Shown: positions 49,451 through 63,639 of the stretch, in pieces | Layout: the number at the start of each line of letters is the position of its first letter | Numbering within the stretch: the first letter of the stretch is position 1 | Origin: Saccopteryx bilineata | Lineage: Eukaryota > Chordata > Mammalia > Chiroptera > Emballonuridae | DNA length: 64,000 bases | Assembly: GCF_036850765.1 (NCBI RefSeq) | Contig: NC_089493.1 | Coordinates: 264,480,534-264,544,533, forward strand | Direction of reading: 5' to 3' | Notes under the pieces: model-generated | Told to the model about the DNA's origin: nothing | What the model saw: the letters and a program-made list of their open reading frames with translations, nothing else | Database searches by the model: none | Translations under genes and position numbers: made by a program

Positions 49451-52400
49451 AGTCACTAGGTTAAAGGCCCACTTTCCTGGCTTCTTTTTTCTATCTCACA
49501 CACAAACAAAATTTTGACATCTGGTGAGATTCTGCTAGCTACTTAAACTTCTAAAGATATTATAATATGGATTCTCAAAAACCGATACTAAATCAAACAT
49601 TTCATGTGAGTGAAGCTTGAGGGAATGAGAACAGTCTTCTGTTCTATTTTCCATTGGAACAAGCTTTCAAAATCCTACAAACCACACTTACCCCCCCTCC
49701 AAATACAAATCTGACAGTGCTTATGACAAAAGAAAATCTAATTACATTTCTTGAAAACAAATCTTCATTCAACTCCAACCGTACAACTGTCATAAAAGAT
49801 CTTGTTGAGAAACAAAGTATTTTGTTTAATGTTTTGAATACAACTTTGAAAAATTATGCCCTATATGTCCTGGCACTTGGGACATAGTTGTGTATTTAAA
49901 ATGTTGGATGGCAAACTGATATTGTAAGGGCAATATTAATAATGAAAGGTCAATATAAATAGAATGTATATGGCTCATATCTCCCAGGAGCAAAGAAAAA
50001 GAATTAATATAAGGTTTTAACACAGAACTTGCACTTTACATTAAGCTGGATAATAATATTTATATAGTTCTTTAAATATTTCAAGCCCTTTCAAGCTACT
50101 GATGATGTACACTATTAATTTCTAGTGATTCAGCAATGACATCAGTAAGAGTCATACAGAATGGCATTTTATTTCAATAGTGCACAGGAAATATATATGA
50201 CATTACCAAGGTATCTTATGATGAAGAGGAGATAAAAAGGGGAAAATGAGATATGATATTTCAGTAAACTCTAAATTTCAAGAACATTGGTATTAGACTT
50301 TGAGTCTGTTAAAAGATACGGAGGTGAGGATGTGTGGCTGGTGGGGTGGGGTTTGGGAACTTGTGGGATGATGGGAAGCCTCAGGTCCCTCTGCAGGCTT
50401 GAAATCCCAAAGCAGTGAGCAGTTGAGTCCAGTAAGCAAGATGTATTTTCTAAGTGTAAGCCACCTCCATCTGAAAGACTGAGCTGCAAGTTTTCTTGTT
50501 TAAGACAAGTGGAGGAGAACAGAACATAATCATTAGAGGTGTAGAAAGATAGCTAGAGAGAGCTAGTGGCATCAACATATGCCGTCCAGAAGTGGAAGGC
50601 AGAGTTAAATGGTGGGCCAGAAAGTAAGTCTTTGAAGATTCCAAAAAGGGTTTTAGAGACTGAGAGATGCTGTCACCAGAGAGAGGCTAAGAGGGTGGTG
50701 AATAGGATAGTTTACTGTTCAGAAATCATTATAGTTTGTTCTTACAAGTTTGGCAGGTTCTTGGTACAATTATATAACTACATATACATTTGGCATATAG
50801 AGATGAATTATGTACTATGCATGTAATTACATGCAGCAAAATGTGTACTTTTATTTGGTGGGTATTTACATAGTACAGTGAATAGTGTACTTAGAAATAA
50901 TTAACATAAAGTATTATTTAAAAAACAAAACAATTAAAAGTAGTTTGGTTTGCTTGAGCTCCATCCAGAGAGAGAGAAAGAGAGAGAGAGGGAAAGAGAG
51001 AGTCTGGAATCTTCCTTTTATTTATTCCAGTAGTCTATGCCAATTGTTCTGGCAGGCAGTCACCAAAGACAAAAGGAAGAAAGCATAATTTCCTTCTGTT
51101 ATTCATAATCTTTTGATTTAAGGGAAGACCTTTTCAAATTTCAAGTGTCTCAAAATTTCTGTCTGGCTTTAACTATTGCTAAATTTAAAACATGTACAAA
51201 TTCAGTCAACTTCAATACCTTGATATAATTTTCAATTTCTATATTTGTAAAATTGAGATTCCTATATGACTTATTAGGAGTATTATTTATTTCTACCATG
51301 CATCAAAAAGTAGTCATGCCTTTACATTTATTTGTGAATAAATAATGATGTAAACATTCAGCACTATGTGTTGTCTCTGGTTATCTGAAATATTTCTTGT
51401 TGAAAACTACTCAAAACCAGTCTAATTTGAATATAAAAATATTCAGAAAGTGAATTAAGATTTTAGAATGAATCTTTTCAGTTTTCTTTATAAGCATATT
51501 ATTATATAGAATTCAGATTTCTGATTTTTTTTCATTATTTTGGATTGGGGTTAAAAACTCCAGATTGTTCTCTAACTTTTCTTTAAAGTTTCTATGTGAA
51601 TTTAGTTTTATGAGTCCATTATAAATAAGATCGCAGAACATAAAGACTCTTTTGTGAGGGACAAAAGTCTTTTATTTTATGATGATGCCCTACATTGTAA
51701 GACATTTTCAAGTTTGGAGGAAATTCTTGACAGTTAATTCCTTCAAGGAATTAAGTTAAGTGTATGAGAATAATTACTAAATTAGAATCTCTAGAAAACA
51801 AGGTAATGTGTTTTCCTTTCTTGGGACGACCAAAGGAGGATCAATTTAGTAATAACCAACCCATATGGCATTTTAGAGAATTTTCCGGTTTTCACCTTAA
51901 TGGATTTAATCAACTATATGTAGATGTTGGGAGACAGGAGGGTCCACCAAACGTCAGGAAGGTAGGAACATGTGAACTTCTAAAAGTGCCTTACAATTTC
52001 CTGTAAGTTACACTCATTAGTATTATCACATCCCAATATGGCTACTGAGCCTTTCTTAGGCAAAATAAAATGAGTCAGAAAAGAAATTTAGAAATTCTGA
52101 GTTATTAGTTATTTAAATTCTAAATATTAGTTATTTAGTTGCCTTATTTTGGTGCTAAATTGTATTTCATTTAAAGGTGTCAGGAACAAATGTCATTTGG
52201 TCAGTCCCCTCCACCTCCATCTGATTACTCAAGATTTGATTTTTGGAAGCTGGGGACATTATTCACATACTTGGGAACTGGGAAATTTTTTCCCCTCAAG
52301 AGAGGGCCTGAATATTAAAAAGTGAAAAGAATGTCTCTGGATTGTTTTTATTTGTGCTTCATTCTAACATCAATTTTGAGTCTAAGTGCTTCTTTGTACT

Positions 52401-53190
52401 GGGCTAGTTTATTCTATTGTCTCTATAAGTGCTAATGGAAATCTCTCCTTCCTAAAACCTTAACATTTTCTGAGTATTTTATACAATACACAGCTTTGTA
52501 GACCCACTATATTTAGATGGCAATAGGTCCTCCTGACCTACAATAGTGAGAAGAAAGAAGATAGCCTCTTAGAAATAGATATAATTTGTTCTTAGTCTGT
52601 CTATGCTCAAGGAGAAGAAATTTTACTCTAAAAAGTCTTTTAGTTCCCCGTTGATTATTTCACTCAGTTAATTTTTGATCAGTGGTTTATCTTGATGCCA
52701 TTTTAAAGTGGTAACATTTGTGGTGCTGGCAAAGTTATTCTAAACTGCCCTCCTCCCCCTGCCCCAGCAAGAAGCCTTGTATAACCAAAACTTTGGTAGA
52801 AGAAATCTAAATTTTATTTAAAAAGAGCTTAACCTCTGGGCCAGTTAATGTAATGTTTTTCTAAGTCAAGTTAGCATATAAATAATGTAAATATAAACAG
52901 AAATGTAACAAGGGTATTTAATACTCATCAAATTTATTTCTAAAATAATGGAGTGGCTTATTCAGAACCCTGAATTCCAACCAGATGTATTTCTGGAGTA
53001 TTACACAGGTCATATATATTTTACTTTTTTTGGTTCAAACCCAGGGGATTGACACGATAATTAGATTGAGAACATCTGCACCAAATCCAAACCATTTCCC
53101 TGATCCTTCCTTGAGCCTTCCCCAGGGAGGACTTTTTTTTTTTTTAAGTCCCTGCACATTTTATTTGTCTAGCCATCTTTAGGGCTATCC
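49451..53190. other. AT-rich intergenic DNA, no gene seen
   Basis: About 3.7 kb of AT-rich sequence contains a GA-rich tract at 50,967-51,002. No repeat family or exon can be named. This may include diverged regulatory DNA upstream of CUX1, but nothing specific is visible. Confidence 0.5.
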
Positions 53191-53199
53191 CGAGGTCTC

Positions 53200-53640
53200 G
53201 TCTGCCTGCCACCGCACAAATAGGAGAAGGTATCGGTACCCGCAAGTGTGGGATAGGGGAGGAATTGTTAGATGTGGCATTTCGTCGGGACAGGAATCGC
53301 CAGAGGTGGCAATGCAGTTTCCCGCCAGAGGCCTGGCTCTGGGACAGGGCGTGGCCAGGCGCGCGGCGAGCCGGTGGGCACGTGCGCGGGGACCCGAGTG
53401 TCAGGGCGCCGCTGCCCTCTACCGGGCGGCGCTGTCGAAGCTGCAGCGCGGCCGCGGGCCGACAAGCGCGGGCTTCGGCGCCCCTTGCCCTGGCGGCCCT
53501 AGGCGTCTGAGGTCGGGAGTGCCTCGCGTGGCGCGGTGTCATGTTATCTGGGGCTGAGGCTTCCAACGCACCCCCTGGCGCCCGCGCGCTCCCATCCACT
53601 TGTTTCCAGCCCCTTCTGCTAGCCAAGGATGCGGTGGGGA
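53200..53640. promoter_or_regulatory. Small CpG-rich block upstream of CUX1
   Basis: About 440 bases are GC-rich with many CpGs, separated from the main CpG island by 0.65 kb of AT-rich DNA. The block contains GCGCCGC and GCGGCGC as inverted repeats flanking a CTCF-like core. No exon is recognisable. It may be a distal promoter, insulator or enhancer of CUX1. Confidence 0.5.
53411..53425 (-). promoter_or_regulatory. CTCF-like motif 1.7 kb upstream of CUX1
   Basis: Read on the minus strand, CCGGTAGAGGGCAGC matches 14 of 15 positions of the CTCF consensus CCASYAGRKGGCRSY. The mismatch is G for A at position 3. It lies within the small CpG-rich block. Confidence 0.45.
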
Positions 53641-55085
53641 CACCGAGAGAACCCCCGCTCCAGACCTCAGGAACCAAGAGTTGACTCATCTGAAGCTCCT
53701 GGTCAGCAGTGCGAGACCAGAGGGCTCGTGTGTTCTTTAAATCCTGGGCACTTTCATTTCCAGTCCTTTCATTCAAAAATGCTGAATTCACTCCAATGAT
53801 CAGCGCCAAATCTTCGAATTCAGTTGAACAGCAGTTATATCTCACATGTTTTATTTTGTATTCCATACAGATTTTATTTACATATAAATTTTAAGATTAA
53901 GGAGTTTGGGGATTTGTTTTAACTAATTACACGTTAAAGAGTGCGCAAGAGAGTAAAAGTACGTATTCCTACTGGAAACTCTAAAACTCACACGTGTATG
54001 TAATCAATTAAAGATGACGATCATAAAACGTGTGCTTTTTGCCAGGTTTCTGTGAAGAAAAAAAATCAAGAGAATTGACTTTTTGGTTTAAATTTTAGCA
54101 TTACTGTAAACCAAGGACCATGCTTTCTGTTATAAGTGCTCCCACACTTTACAAGTTTCTACACCCAAAGGAGTGAAAATCGAGGTGTCTGAACTACAGG
54201 AAGTTTCTAGGGCTGTTCCGCTGAAGCTGTGCGGGGGAAATACATAGCTGTGCTCCAAGACTTTTCCTGTCGTGGCCTAAGCTGGCGCAGCTCAGGAGAA
54301 TAGGGGCTGCTCCGACCGCTGGCCACCGGGCTTGCGGTGCGGTGCGGTGCAGAGCGGGGACCGCGCAGCATTAACTTGAGCGGCTACAGGAAGGTTAGGG
54401 GTGGTTTCTCTCAACTCCACTCCCCCCACCACGAAACAGCTGTCCCAGGCGGGCTCAGTCTCTAAGTCCCGCTGGGGTACCGGGGTGTGTGGGTGTGTGT
54501 GCGCGGCTAGCGCACACCGCACACGCCAGCCACTGAGGGCCCCAGCGGTGCCCAGTAGGGGTTCCGGCAGGTGGTCGCTGCAGCTCGGTGCGCTCGGTGC
54601 CTAGCAAAAGGGCGAGCAAAAGCCGCGCCGTCCCCGCGCCCGCGCCCGCCCCTACGTGGCCGCAGCCCCCAACCTAAAGTACTGAAGGGGCGGCGCTCGG
54701 CCCGGGACCGCGACCCCTGGGGGCCCTACACACGCCCCAGGTGAGCTGGCCTCGGGGCCTCCAGCGGGGGCCCGGAGCGTCCCTCTCGCTGCCCTCCAGC
54801 GCCCCCTCGGGGCCGGGTCGGCCACCACGCCCGCTGGGGCTGGGGGCCTGGGAGGGGCGGGGGTCGCGGGCCGAGTGCCGGGCGCGGGAGGAGGGGTAGG
54901 GGACGCGCGCGCCAGGCCCGGCGGCGGCCGCCGCGCCCTCGGGCTTCGACTCCGGCTCCCGCTCGGGTTCGCTATGGCTGCAGCGGCGCCGTGAGGAGGA
55001 GTCCACGTCCTCGGTGGCGGCGGCGGCGGCCGGCTCCAGGCCGGGTTTTGGCGCCGCCCGCTTGCTGCCTCCTGGCGGCTCCTGA

Positions 55086-55425
<340 letters not shown>

Positions 55426-55431
55426 CAGCCC

Positions 55432-55442
55432 AAGATGGCGCC
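55432..55442 (+). promoter_or_regulatory. Second YY1-like motif in CUX1 intron 1
   Basis: AAGATGGCGCC keeps the AAGATGGCG core of the YY1 element and lies 298 bases downstream of the first, in the same orientation. It follows directly after the cluster of ATCRAT sites. Confidence 0.45.
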
Positions 55443-55887
55443 GGGAGCCGCCGCCGCCACCGCTGCCCCCGGGGTCGGCCCCCACCCCGGGCGCCCCCCC
55501 GGCCCTGCGCCGCCGCCACTGCGGCCGCGGCGGGACGGGGGAGGGGGCGGCCCCGGCGGCCCGCGGGGTGCGCGCGCGAGCGGGGAGCGGGCGGCGGCGG
55601 CAGCGGCGCTGCGCCGGGAGGGGGCTGTGGCCGGTCGGCGGCGCCGGGCCACGCATCCCGCACCCCCGGCCCGCCGTATTCCTGGGGAAAGTTTGTGGGG
55701 AGTTGCTGTGGGGGGTGAAGCGCCTGCCTTTCCAGGAGGAGCCGCCGCCGCCACTGCCGCCGGCGCGGCGGAGCTTGGGCTGGTGGCGCTGTGGTGCCGC
55801 CGGCTCGGGGGAGGGTCAGAGCGGCCACCGGCGGCGGCGCGGCCCGGCTCCGGCCAGGCGGGCGGCCGGGCTGACGGGTGTCCGCGC

Positions 55888-55928
55888 TCCCCAGCCCAGC
55901 CCAGCCCAGCCCAGCCCTGCCCTGCCCG
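55888..55928 (+). repeat. CCCAG pentanucleotide tandem repeat
   Basis: About five CCCAG units in a row are followed by two CCCTG-type variants, between the two CUX1 first exons. Such a short tandem repeat may vary in length between individuals. Confidence 0.8.
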
Positions 55929-56746
55929 GGCTCCAGCCACTGACCCGCGCTGTCAGCGGGTCGGACCGCGCATTCACTCCCGCACTCGTTGTTGGGCTCC
56001 TAGCGCGGACCCCGGGGTTTGTTTACGTCCGGGCGGGCGCCCCGGGGCCACCCGCAGACCCTGCAGACTCACCGCTCTTTTGTGTGCCTACACAAGTGGC
56101 GCGGACCGGCTCTTCCGCGGCTAGGGTCCTGGGTAGGGGCGCTTTGGGGAAACTTGCGAGGGGTGGCTGGGGCGCCCCGCGCGCGGAGCCCGCGTGCCAG
56201 GGAGCCCTGGAGCGCCCGGCTGTCGCCGGTGCGGGCACGGGCGGGGGGCTGCAACTTTCTCCAAGCGCAGGCCCTTCGCTGAGTCCCGGCGCGACGTCTG
56301 CCTGGGCGGGGGGGCGCCTCTCCCCGCCGTCTGTGCCGGCGGTCCGCGCCCGGCGCCTAGCGTCTCCCGTGTCCCCTAGTAACCCTTCAACTCCCCTTGG
56401 ACTTCTTCTCCCGGGCCTTGCCCTCCCAACAGGGTCCGAGGGTGCGATGGAGCGCGCAGCGGGTAGGCTCCGAAATGCCTTCTCTGGTCCGGTTCTAGAA
56501 AGCAAAGCCCCGGGGGATCCGGCGGTCTGTGGCGTGCCGTGTCGTGGTCCGCGCGCCGAGCCCCGGGCTCCTCGCGGGGATAGTGGCGGGGCCCCCTATC
56601 AGGGCCCCAAGCCGCAGCTGTGCCCAGGGGGCGCGTTCTTGCCATCCACCTTCCACCCAGCCGAGCGGCGCGTCCTCGGGGTCCGCCCGGAGCCTGCCAG
56701 CTTCGCGCTCGCGGCGCCTGGACAGCCTCGGGACTCTGCCAGGTGG

Positions 56747-56776
56747 ATGTTGTGCTTAGCGGGAGCCAAGTTGAAG
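56747..56776 (+). CDS. CUX1: CUX1 alternative first coding exon 1b (N-terminus only)
   Basis: Thirty bases encode MLCLAGAKLK and are followed directly by a good donor, GTGAGG. Human CUX1 has a second N-terminus, MLCVAGARLK, joined to RELDATAT; the two differences here are conservative. The exon is 1,610 bases downstream of the exon 1a start, on the same strand and in the same CpG island, and its donor is also in phase 0. It therefore looks like an alternative promoter and first exon of the same gene. It replaces the 21-residue exon 1a N-terminus and should not affect the Cut repeats or homeodomain. The ATG context is weak (T at -3 and T at +4). The reading frame upstream stays open for 446 codons, so an upstream in-frame start cannot be excluded from sequence alone. 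Confidence 0.88.
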
Positions 56777-59700
56777 GTGAGGGGCATGTGGGCCAGAAGC
56801 TCCGTGAACGCTGGGGACAGATTACGGTTTAGAAGGGCCCAGGGTGCACTGGCGCTCCGGGGGGTCCCTCACCGTTCCTGGGGGTCTGCTACTGCTCCCC
56901 ACTCTATGATGTGCGTGAAGGTAAACTTGGCGGAACTTACCTAACCTGAAGGACTGGTGATTGTGACCTACAATACTTTTAGGAGGAAAGCAAATGAAAT
57001 CCAGATGCAGGCTTGTATGAAATGAAGCGGACTGGATTAAAACATATATAAATGGAGTCTGACAACTTTAATTGTATATGCTTGTTTTCTGCCCTTGCCT
57101 ACATCAAGAACGGTAACGCAGATTCATCGTCGTTATGAAATGTCTTCAAATTTCTCATTTAACTGTGAAGAAGACTATGGAAAATATGTATTTCCGATAA
57201 AATTAAAACTTAAAGGAGTTTGAGTATTTATTGACTAAAATAGATTACTCCAAAGTGTCTATTGTGTAAATTAGATTCCTGAATGTAATGAACATAGCCA
57301 AGTGGCATTTTTGATAAATTGGTCTACCCTGTTTTAGTAAAAATAGCTCCCTTTTACCATAATTTAATTCTTGTGCTTATTGTAAAACCCGTTGTGGAGT
57401 TTTAAGAGACAAACCTTAATTTTCTATTTTTCTTGTCTTCCTGAATGTGACATTCTTTTTTAAGCATCCTGGCAAAACTGCCTGGGAAATGCATTTGATT
57501 TCTAGAGAGTTATTAGATCTTATGAACTCTTTGACAATCCTCCCCCACCCCCAGTGATTAGTGTTCAGGATATCATGAGGACATTTAACTGTGTAACTCT
57601 AGGATTGGATTGAAAGTTTCCCTGTCAGTTTATATGAATGAAGGAGTAGATGTTGATCGAATTTTTAAAAGCATCATTTTCTTTCCTAAGCACCCATAGA
57701 TATGATTTGGCCTTAAATGATTTCCTATTGCCGCTTCATCGCATGTTTGAAAACTTCAGTTGACTATGGACTGCCAAAGTTCAAAGTATATAAGACTAAA
57801 CTGGTTCTTTCTCTGGGCCCTGAAGAGGCCTTTTGAGTTGATATCTAGTTTAGTGTAATCTCGATTCCCACAGACAGTAAGTGACCCAATGAGACTGCAG
57901 TTTGAGAAGACAGAATTCATTAGTTTCAGATTCTTTTCATCTTTCCAGAACCTCTTCCACTGAGATCAGGTTGCTTGCAGAGCCCAGTGTGGGTTGTGGT
58001 ATTGATACCTGAGGGTGAAGAGACTAGTCTCAACTAGACCCAGATCCAGGTTAGAGACTTCAGTGGGTCCCTGCAAGATAAAGCAGTTGTGCACCTCTCC
58101 CATACCAGTGAGCCAAGGATTGTGCCCTTGTCCCTCTGCTTGGTCTGTTTTGAAGCTGCCATGGGATGCAGAGTGAGTGCCCAGAAAGAATTTATGAAGA
58201 CTGAGCTCTATTTCATTTCATTTTTAGTCTCAAAGGCTTGTGGTATGGAAGTTTCAGTGCTCTGGTGTTGCTAAGACTAGTTGGACAAGTTTTTACCCTA
58301 TCCCACACTTGTAAAAACCAGGCTTTTTTTCTTTTTTTTTTTTAAATGAGGAAAACACCATTGTATAAATTTGCCTTTAAATACACGTTTGAAAAGAGGA
58401 CAACTTTCTAAAACAAGCTCATGTAACTCTGTATGTTAAAGCTTTTTGGGATGGGCCTGCCAGTGACTTGCTTTCCTTTGGGGCATTACTCTTATATGGT
58501 GACTAGTGTTTTCCTTTAAGGAGCCTCTTGTAAAAGTAAACTTTAAACATTTTTCTCTTTTCAAAACAAGAAAGCAATTTCAGTTTTACTGAAAGTCTAT
58601 TTTCTGGTTGCTTTTATTTTGTTTTCAACTGTTAAGGAAATGTGTAGGAAACTTCATCCAGGACTGGTCTCATAAGAAGTCTATTATTTTGATTGAAATA
58701 TGTATATCATGAGTATTCTTTATGAAATGAGTAAACAAATCAAGGGTTTCTATGTGACTGCTTATTTTCTTGGTTCTTTTAATATCGGTGTTTTTGAGGT
58801 TGGGTATGAAGAGATGTCATTATCAATTGACTAAAGTTTTTATTTTTCCTGTGTGAAATTATGTAGGTTGTTTGTTTGGTCTTGGTGCAAATCAGTGAGA
58901 GGATGAGGTTATGCAACAACTACTGATACCATTGGGTTCACAGAGACCTCCTTTGCCTGCTTCCCCAATTTTACCTATCTCCTACAAGTAGTTAGCTACA
59001 TGAGAAAGTTGGAAAGGGAAAGGAGACAGATTGCCAATTCCCTCAGGAATTAATTCTTCTAATCCACTGAGCTAACCTTAAAAATGCTGTCTGGTGAGCT
59101 GATTGAGCCCAAGACCTTTAATGGCTGTTGAAAAAAGTCCCCCTGTTGTGTACAATTAAAACAAACCCACCAGGGTTTGTGAGAGCTGTGCAGAAACAAT
59201 AGTCTGTGTTTCCGTGCCCCCCCCCCATCCCCAGGGTCTACCTGTAGCAGTCAATAGTCAAAACTGCTCCTTAAGGTTGTGCTCACAGTCTATGTCTTAG
59301 AAGAGGAAACAGGTCTTAATACAAAAAAAACAGGCTTGAAGTAGAAAAAGCCATAGTTGTTTCAGCTCATTTATAAAGCCCAAGGAACATCTGCAGTGAA
59401 ATGAAGGAAGGACAGATATGTCAGAGGAAAACTTGTCCTTTTTTAAAAAGAGAAATTAAAAAAAATAGAGGCGTTCAACATGTGAAAAATCCTACAGAGC
59501 TCGGCCAAATTTCTACTTGTGCTTCCATTATGTAGCTCACAGATTTGGCCTTGTGTAAATCTCACCTATTTAAAAGACAAGTATATCTGATGGACTGTAA
59601 CACAGATGCTGCCTAAAAGTTTCTCTACAAGTTATTCTAACATTTAGGATCATAAATAATTTTAAAGGTTATTTTAAAACCTATTTAAAATTACTTAATG

Positions 59701-60597
59701 TATAACTTAAAAATATATAGTTGCTTTCCCTACTAAAGATCTGATTTTTACAAGTAAAATAGACCTTCATATATCTTGTCCCGTTGTTTTGTCTGAAGCT
59801 CTGCATTATGGCTACAGGGAGATAGTTTTGGTTTCAACTGAAATTCCCTTGCCTCTGATTGTTTAAACCAGACCCTTAATCTTATTTTAACATACTTAAA
59901 ATGTTCAAAAAACCCGGAAGAATTGTTTTGTATAAGTAGCAAGTGAATGTAGTTTAAACACTCAAGCAATTCTGCTATCTAATTGGAAACAGGTGGAATT
60001 CTTGGAATCCTGTGTTTAAATCTTATAGCAAAGCATAGAGACACTTTTTACTTAAGGCCATTCGTTTTGTTGAAGCTATTTGAAGAGGGGCCCCATGACC
60101 TCTCATTGTGTGCACTACCGTTTACGTGGACGTTCCAGTCATGCTGGGCATTTTAGGAACTGGATGCCTGGACACCTGAGATAACTGAGTGTGCAGATCC
60201 CGGAGCAAAAAGGAACTTGAATAGCATAATTAGACAAGGGATTTAATATCTGTATTAATGTAACTTTTATAGCAAAAAGGTTGTGAATTCATTTTGTGAT
60301 TTCTAATTTAATAAACATTTATTGTCATGAGTATTTGAGTACATTTATTATACCCTGATAATGATTTAGAATTCAGAGAGAAACTACTTTCCCTAAAAGC
60401 TCTACATTTAGAGATTTAAATGTAAATAGCAACCTCTCCATCCTCCCACTGCCTAAAATAATGGTTCGGGGACTATTTCAATAACAGTGGTGGGGCATTC
60501 TGAATGGTCTTTTTTCCTATTCTAGTTTTCAAAGCCAGCTAATAGTCCTATGTTTGTCTTATGTTTAAGAACCAAGGTTTGTTTGGGTATTGATTTT

Positions 60598-60781
60598 ATT
60601 CATTCACTCATTCATTCATTCAATTTTAGAGAAAGAGGAGGGAGGTAGGGAGAGAGAAGGGGGAGGAGCAGGAAGTATTAACTCTCATATGTGTCTTGAC
60701 CAGGCAAGCCCAAGGTTTTGAACCCGCGACCTCAGTCTTCCAGGTTGACGCTTTATCCACTGTGCCACCACAGGTCAGGCA
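60598..60781 (-). mobile_element. tRNA-derived bat SINE in CUX1 intron 1, minus strand
   Basis: The minus-strand head is TGCCTGACCTGTGGTGGCAC, the same family as at 48,886. The left end has CATT repeats and a GA-rich tract. The TSD GGGTATTGATTT is identical on both sides (60,585 and 60,782). It is inserted antisense to CUX1. Confidence 0.88.
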
Positions 60782-63639
60782 GGGTATTGATTTCATTGAA
60801 GAGGATGACTAAGATTTGTATTGAGCTCATGGTCCTGTCACATTTTTGTGTTTGCTGAGCTGTAATCAGTCCTGCTTTTCAGCTGGCTTCTGAGAAAGCT
60901 GATAGAGTAGAGTAGTATTTGGCTGGGCAGGAGGTGTCCTTGCAGGAACTTACCTGGGATGGGGACCGAAGTTCCCAGTGGCATTGCCCTTATTTGTGTC
61001 ATGCCTGAAGCAGCTTTGAAGCACCTGGGCTAATGTGCCTGGGCTGTGACTTAAAGATTTTTAAAAGTGGGTATGCTATCTCATTCACATAATATGACAC
61101 AGTTAAAAAACAATGAGGGTGAACAACTCTTTCTGAAAGACGTGTAATTTGTTGCAAATCCCATCAAGAATCTTTCCTTTGAAAAGTAAACAACTCTATA
61201 ATAAAAATAATTTTAATTCATGCCGTAATTAAATTCCAGTAGGATGATGTTAGTGCACAAAATAAATGTTGTTAGTTTCTTCACTTGAATCTGATGGCTT
61301 TCTTTACTGCAGGAAGCCCAGAGCAGAATTTTTGTGTTTACTAGAGCCTTGTGCCATGGGCAGCCTGGGAACTTCCTCAAGGGTGATTGGTGTGGATTCT
61401 TATTCAGAGGAGCGCCCTATTCTCAGAAACACCGTCAGACAGGTGACTGGAAAGGAATGAGGTTGGGAGTGTTCATTCCTCCCAAGAATTTACTTGACTC
61501 CTAGAAGCAACTGGAAAAATAGCCAGGTAGGAGATTCATATGAAATTGACTAGATTCTTCAACAGAGTGGCTCCACACTTTTATAAAACACAGGAGGCCA
61601 GGATAGGCCTCCTGGGTCTTGTCCATGACCTGGCAGGTTCAGTCAGCTGACAGTTGAAATCCTGGATGCTTTTGACTCAGAATTATGAAGTTAATGTCCG
61701 AGGAAATTAGCAGTGCTTACTCTGAAGCTTGTTCTTTCTTAGCGTTATCCTGAGTATGTCATCATGGGGCCTGTTTTCTTAAAGACATTTTTCTGTTTGT
61801 GTTTATTCAATAAGTAAAAGCAGTTAACGTTTTGTTGTTATATATGGTTGTGAGGTGTTTCGAGTTTGGTTAAGGGAAAAACAAATTGACGAACTACCTC
61901 TTAAGTGAATATTGTGAAATTGTGAGAAATAGAATGCTATTCTAACTGTCATTAAAATTTTATTTGAATGTTGACAGCTTTTTTCTAAATGTAAGATGTT
62001 CAGATCCTGTCCACCCAGCTATAAAAAAGAAGAAAAAAAAAAAACTAACTCAAAAGCTTCCCAATTTCCTCCTAAATGCAAGACAAGCTTTCTTTCATTG
62101 GGTCTTTCCCTCTAATTGTTAATATTTTATTTTCTAACACAGTTTTATGTGTTAAACACTGAAGAGAATGTGAACTCTATAGAAAAGAAACCTTGGTTCA
62201 ATTGTTGTTTTGGACTTGTAAGGGTCTTTGTTTCATTGCCACTTTCCTTCCTGTTTTTAGGGAAGAAATTGCTAGTTAGATCAAAATAATTTGCTTAAGG
62301 CTAATAAATGACCCCGAAGGTAAGTCCTGGTCCTAGAGAGCCTGAGGCTGCAAATGTAAGCGAGGCTGGTGGCCTGCTGGTGAAGGAGGGGCTCTGGGAC
62401 AGCTCGCTCTCAGCCGACTGCTGCCAGCCCCAAGTGCCGCTGCTGTCACTGCCTGCCATTCTTGCCCCTCTTCTGAGCTCCTATCCTGCCCAGCCTGTCG
62501 CCTCCTTTGTTGTGACATCTTTTTAAAAAAGTATTTGTGGAACTCCATTATCTTGAGATTCTTGGAAGAAAGATACTATGTAAATTAAAATTAAAAATAA
62601 AATTCTTGCTGGAGGGAACTGTACATTTAGCTTTTGATTAGGTTTGGAAAATACTTTTTTTTCATTCTCTGAAAATAGGAACATTCTGTTGCTCCTATCA
62701 CCATTTTTGCTTCATTTTGAAAGGTGTGGCAGATATGGTGAAACTGTCCTTTATTTTCTGTTTTTCACCATGGTAGCTGACCTAGAACTTGAACCCATGC
62801 AGATTTATGTACAGCAAATTATTTCTGTTTCACATTGTTCTGCTGTATTCTCACCAAGCATGTAGATAGCAATGCCCATAGAACATAAACCTTTTAAAGG
62901 GAAAAGATTTTGAGTCAGCAACATAACAAATTACAACAAAAATTATAAGTAGACTTGCAAATCAAATTCCATCTTCCTCTCCTGTTTACACAGCAAAAAT
63001 CGTACAAGTTGTACAATTTTAAAACAAAACTCATTATAGGAGCATCCATGTGAACATATATAGAAACATTTATTTACCAGAATTGCTTCATTTTAGCTGT
63101 ACCCCAACTCCTTGCTTACATAATGCCATGTGCTATCACATCACTCAGCCAAGTAAGAGACAAACAAGGTCAGGTTTGGAGGCATGAGTGGGACCTAGGA
63201 GCCAGACAGGAAGCTCAGGCTATTGCAAGGTGCCTGTCCAGGTGACTTGGTCCACCACCGGCCTAGTCACAGGCAAGCACTGAGGACCAGTGTGATGGCC
63301 ATTGCCTTGGAGAGCAGTCAGGAAGTACCCATCTGGAGCTGGCCATCCCGAAGAGAATGCTGTCATCACTCTTCTCTTCCACCCACTCCTCAGCCTGGTA
63401 GTCCAACTTGTCAGCATTGGCATGGGGTTGGAAGAGGAACGATATTGCCAGTTATGGCTGAATGTCATTGTCAGGGGAATATGAAGTGGTTTGCTATTGT
63501 TGGTACAGTATATGATTATGCTGCCATTTAAAAATGAACTGATACTTTAATCTTTTATGTGTGTATGCAGTTAGTATTGGGGCTGCTTGTTGTATTGAGA
63601 GCCAAATCTTTCTAACACAAGAGCTGTGTAGCCTTTACT

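Noticed and set aside
1..53100. Exons of MYL10 or another neighbour of CUX1
   Set aside because: In human, MYL10 is the upstream neighbour at a large distance. I found no EF-hand coding exon here on either strand.
53144..53866. Minus-strand ORF of 240 codons in the small CpG block
   Set aside because: No recognisable domain, and its composition follows local GC content. It is more likely non-coding CpG-rich sequence.
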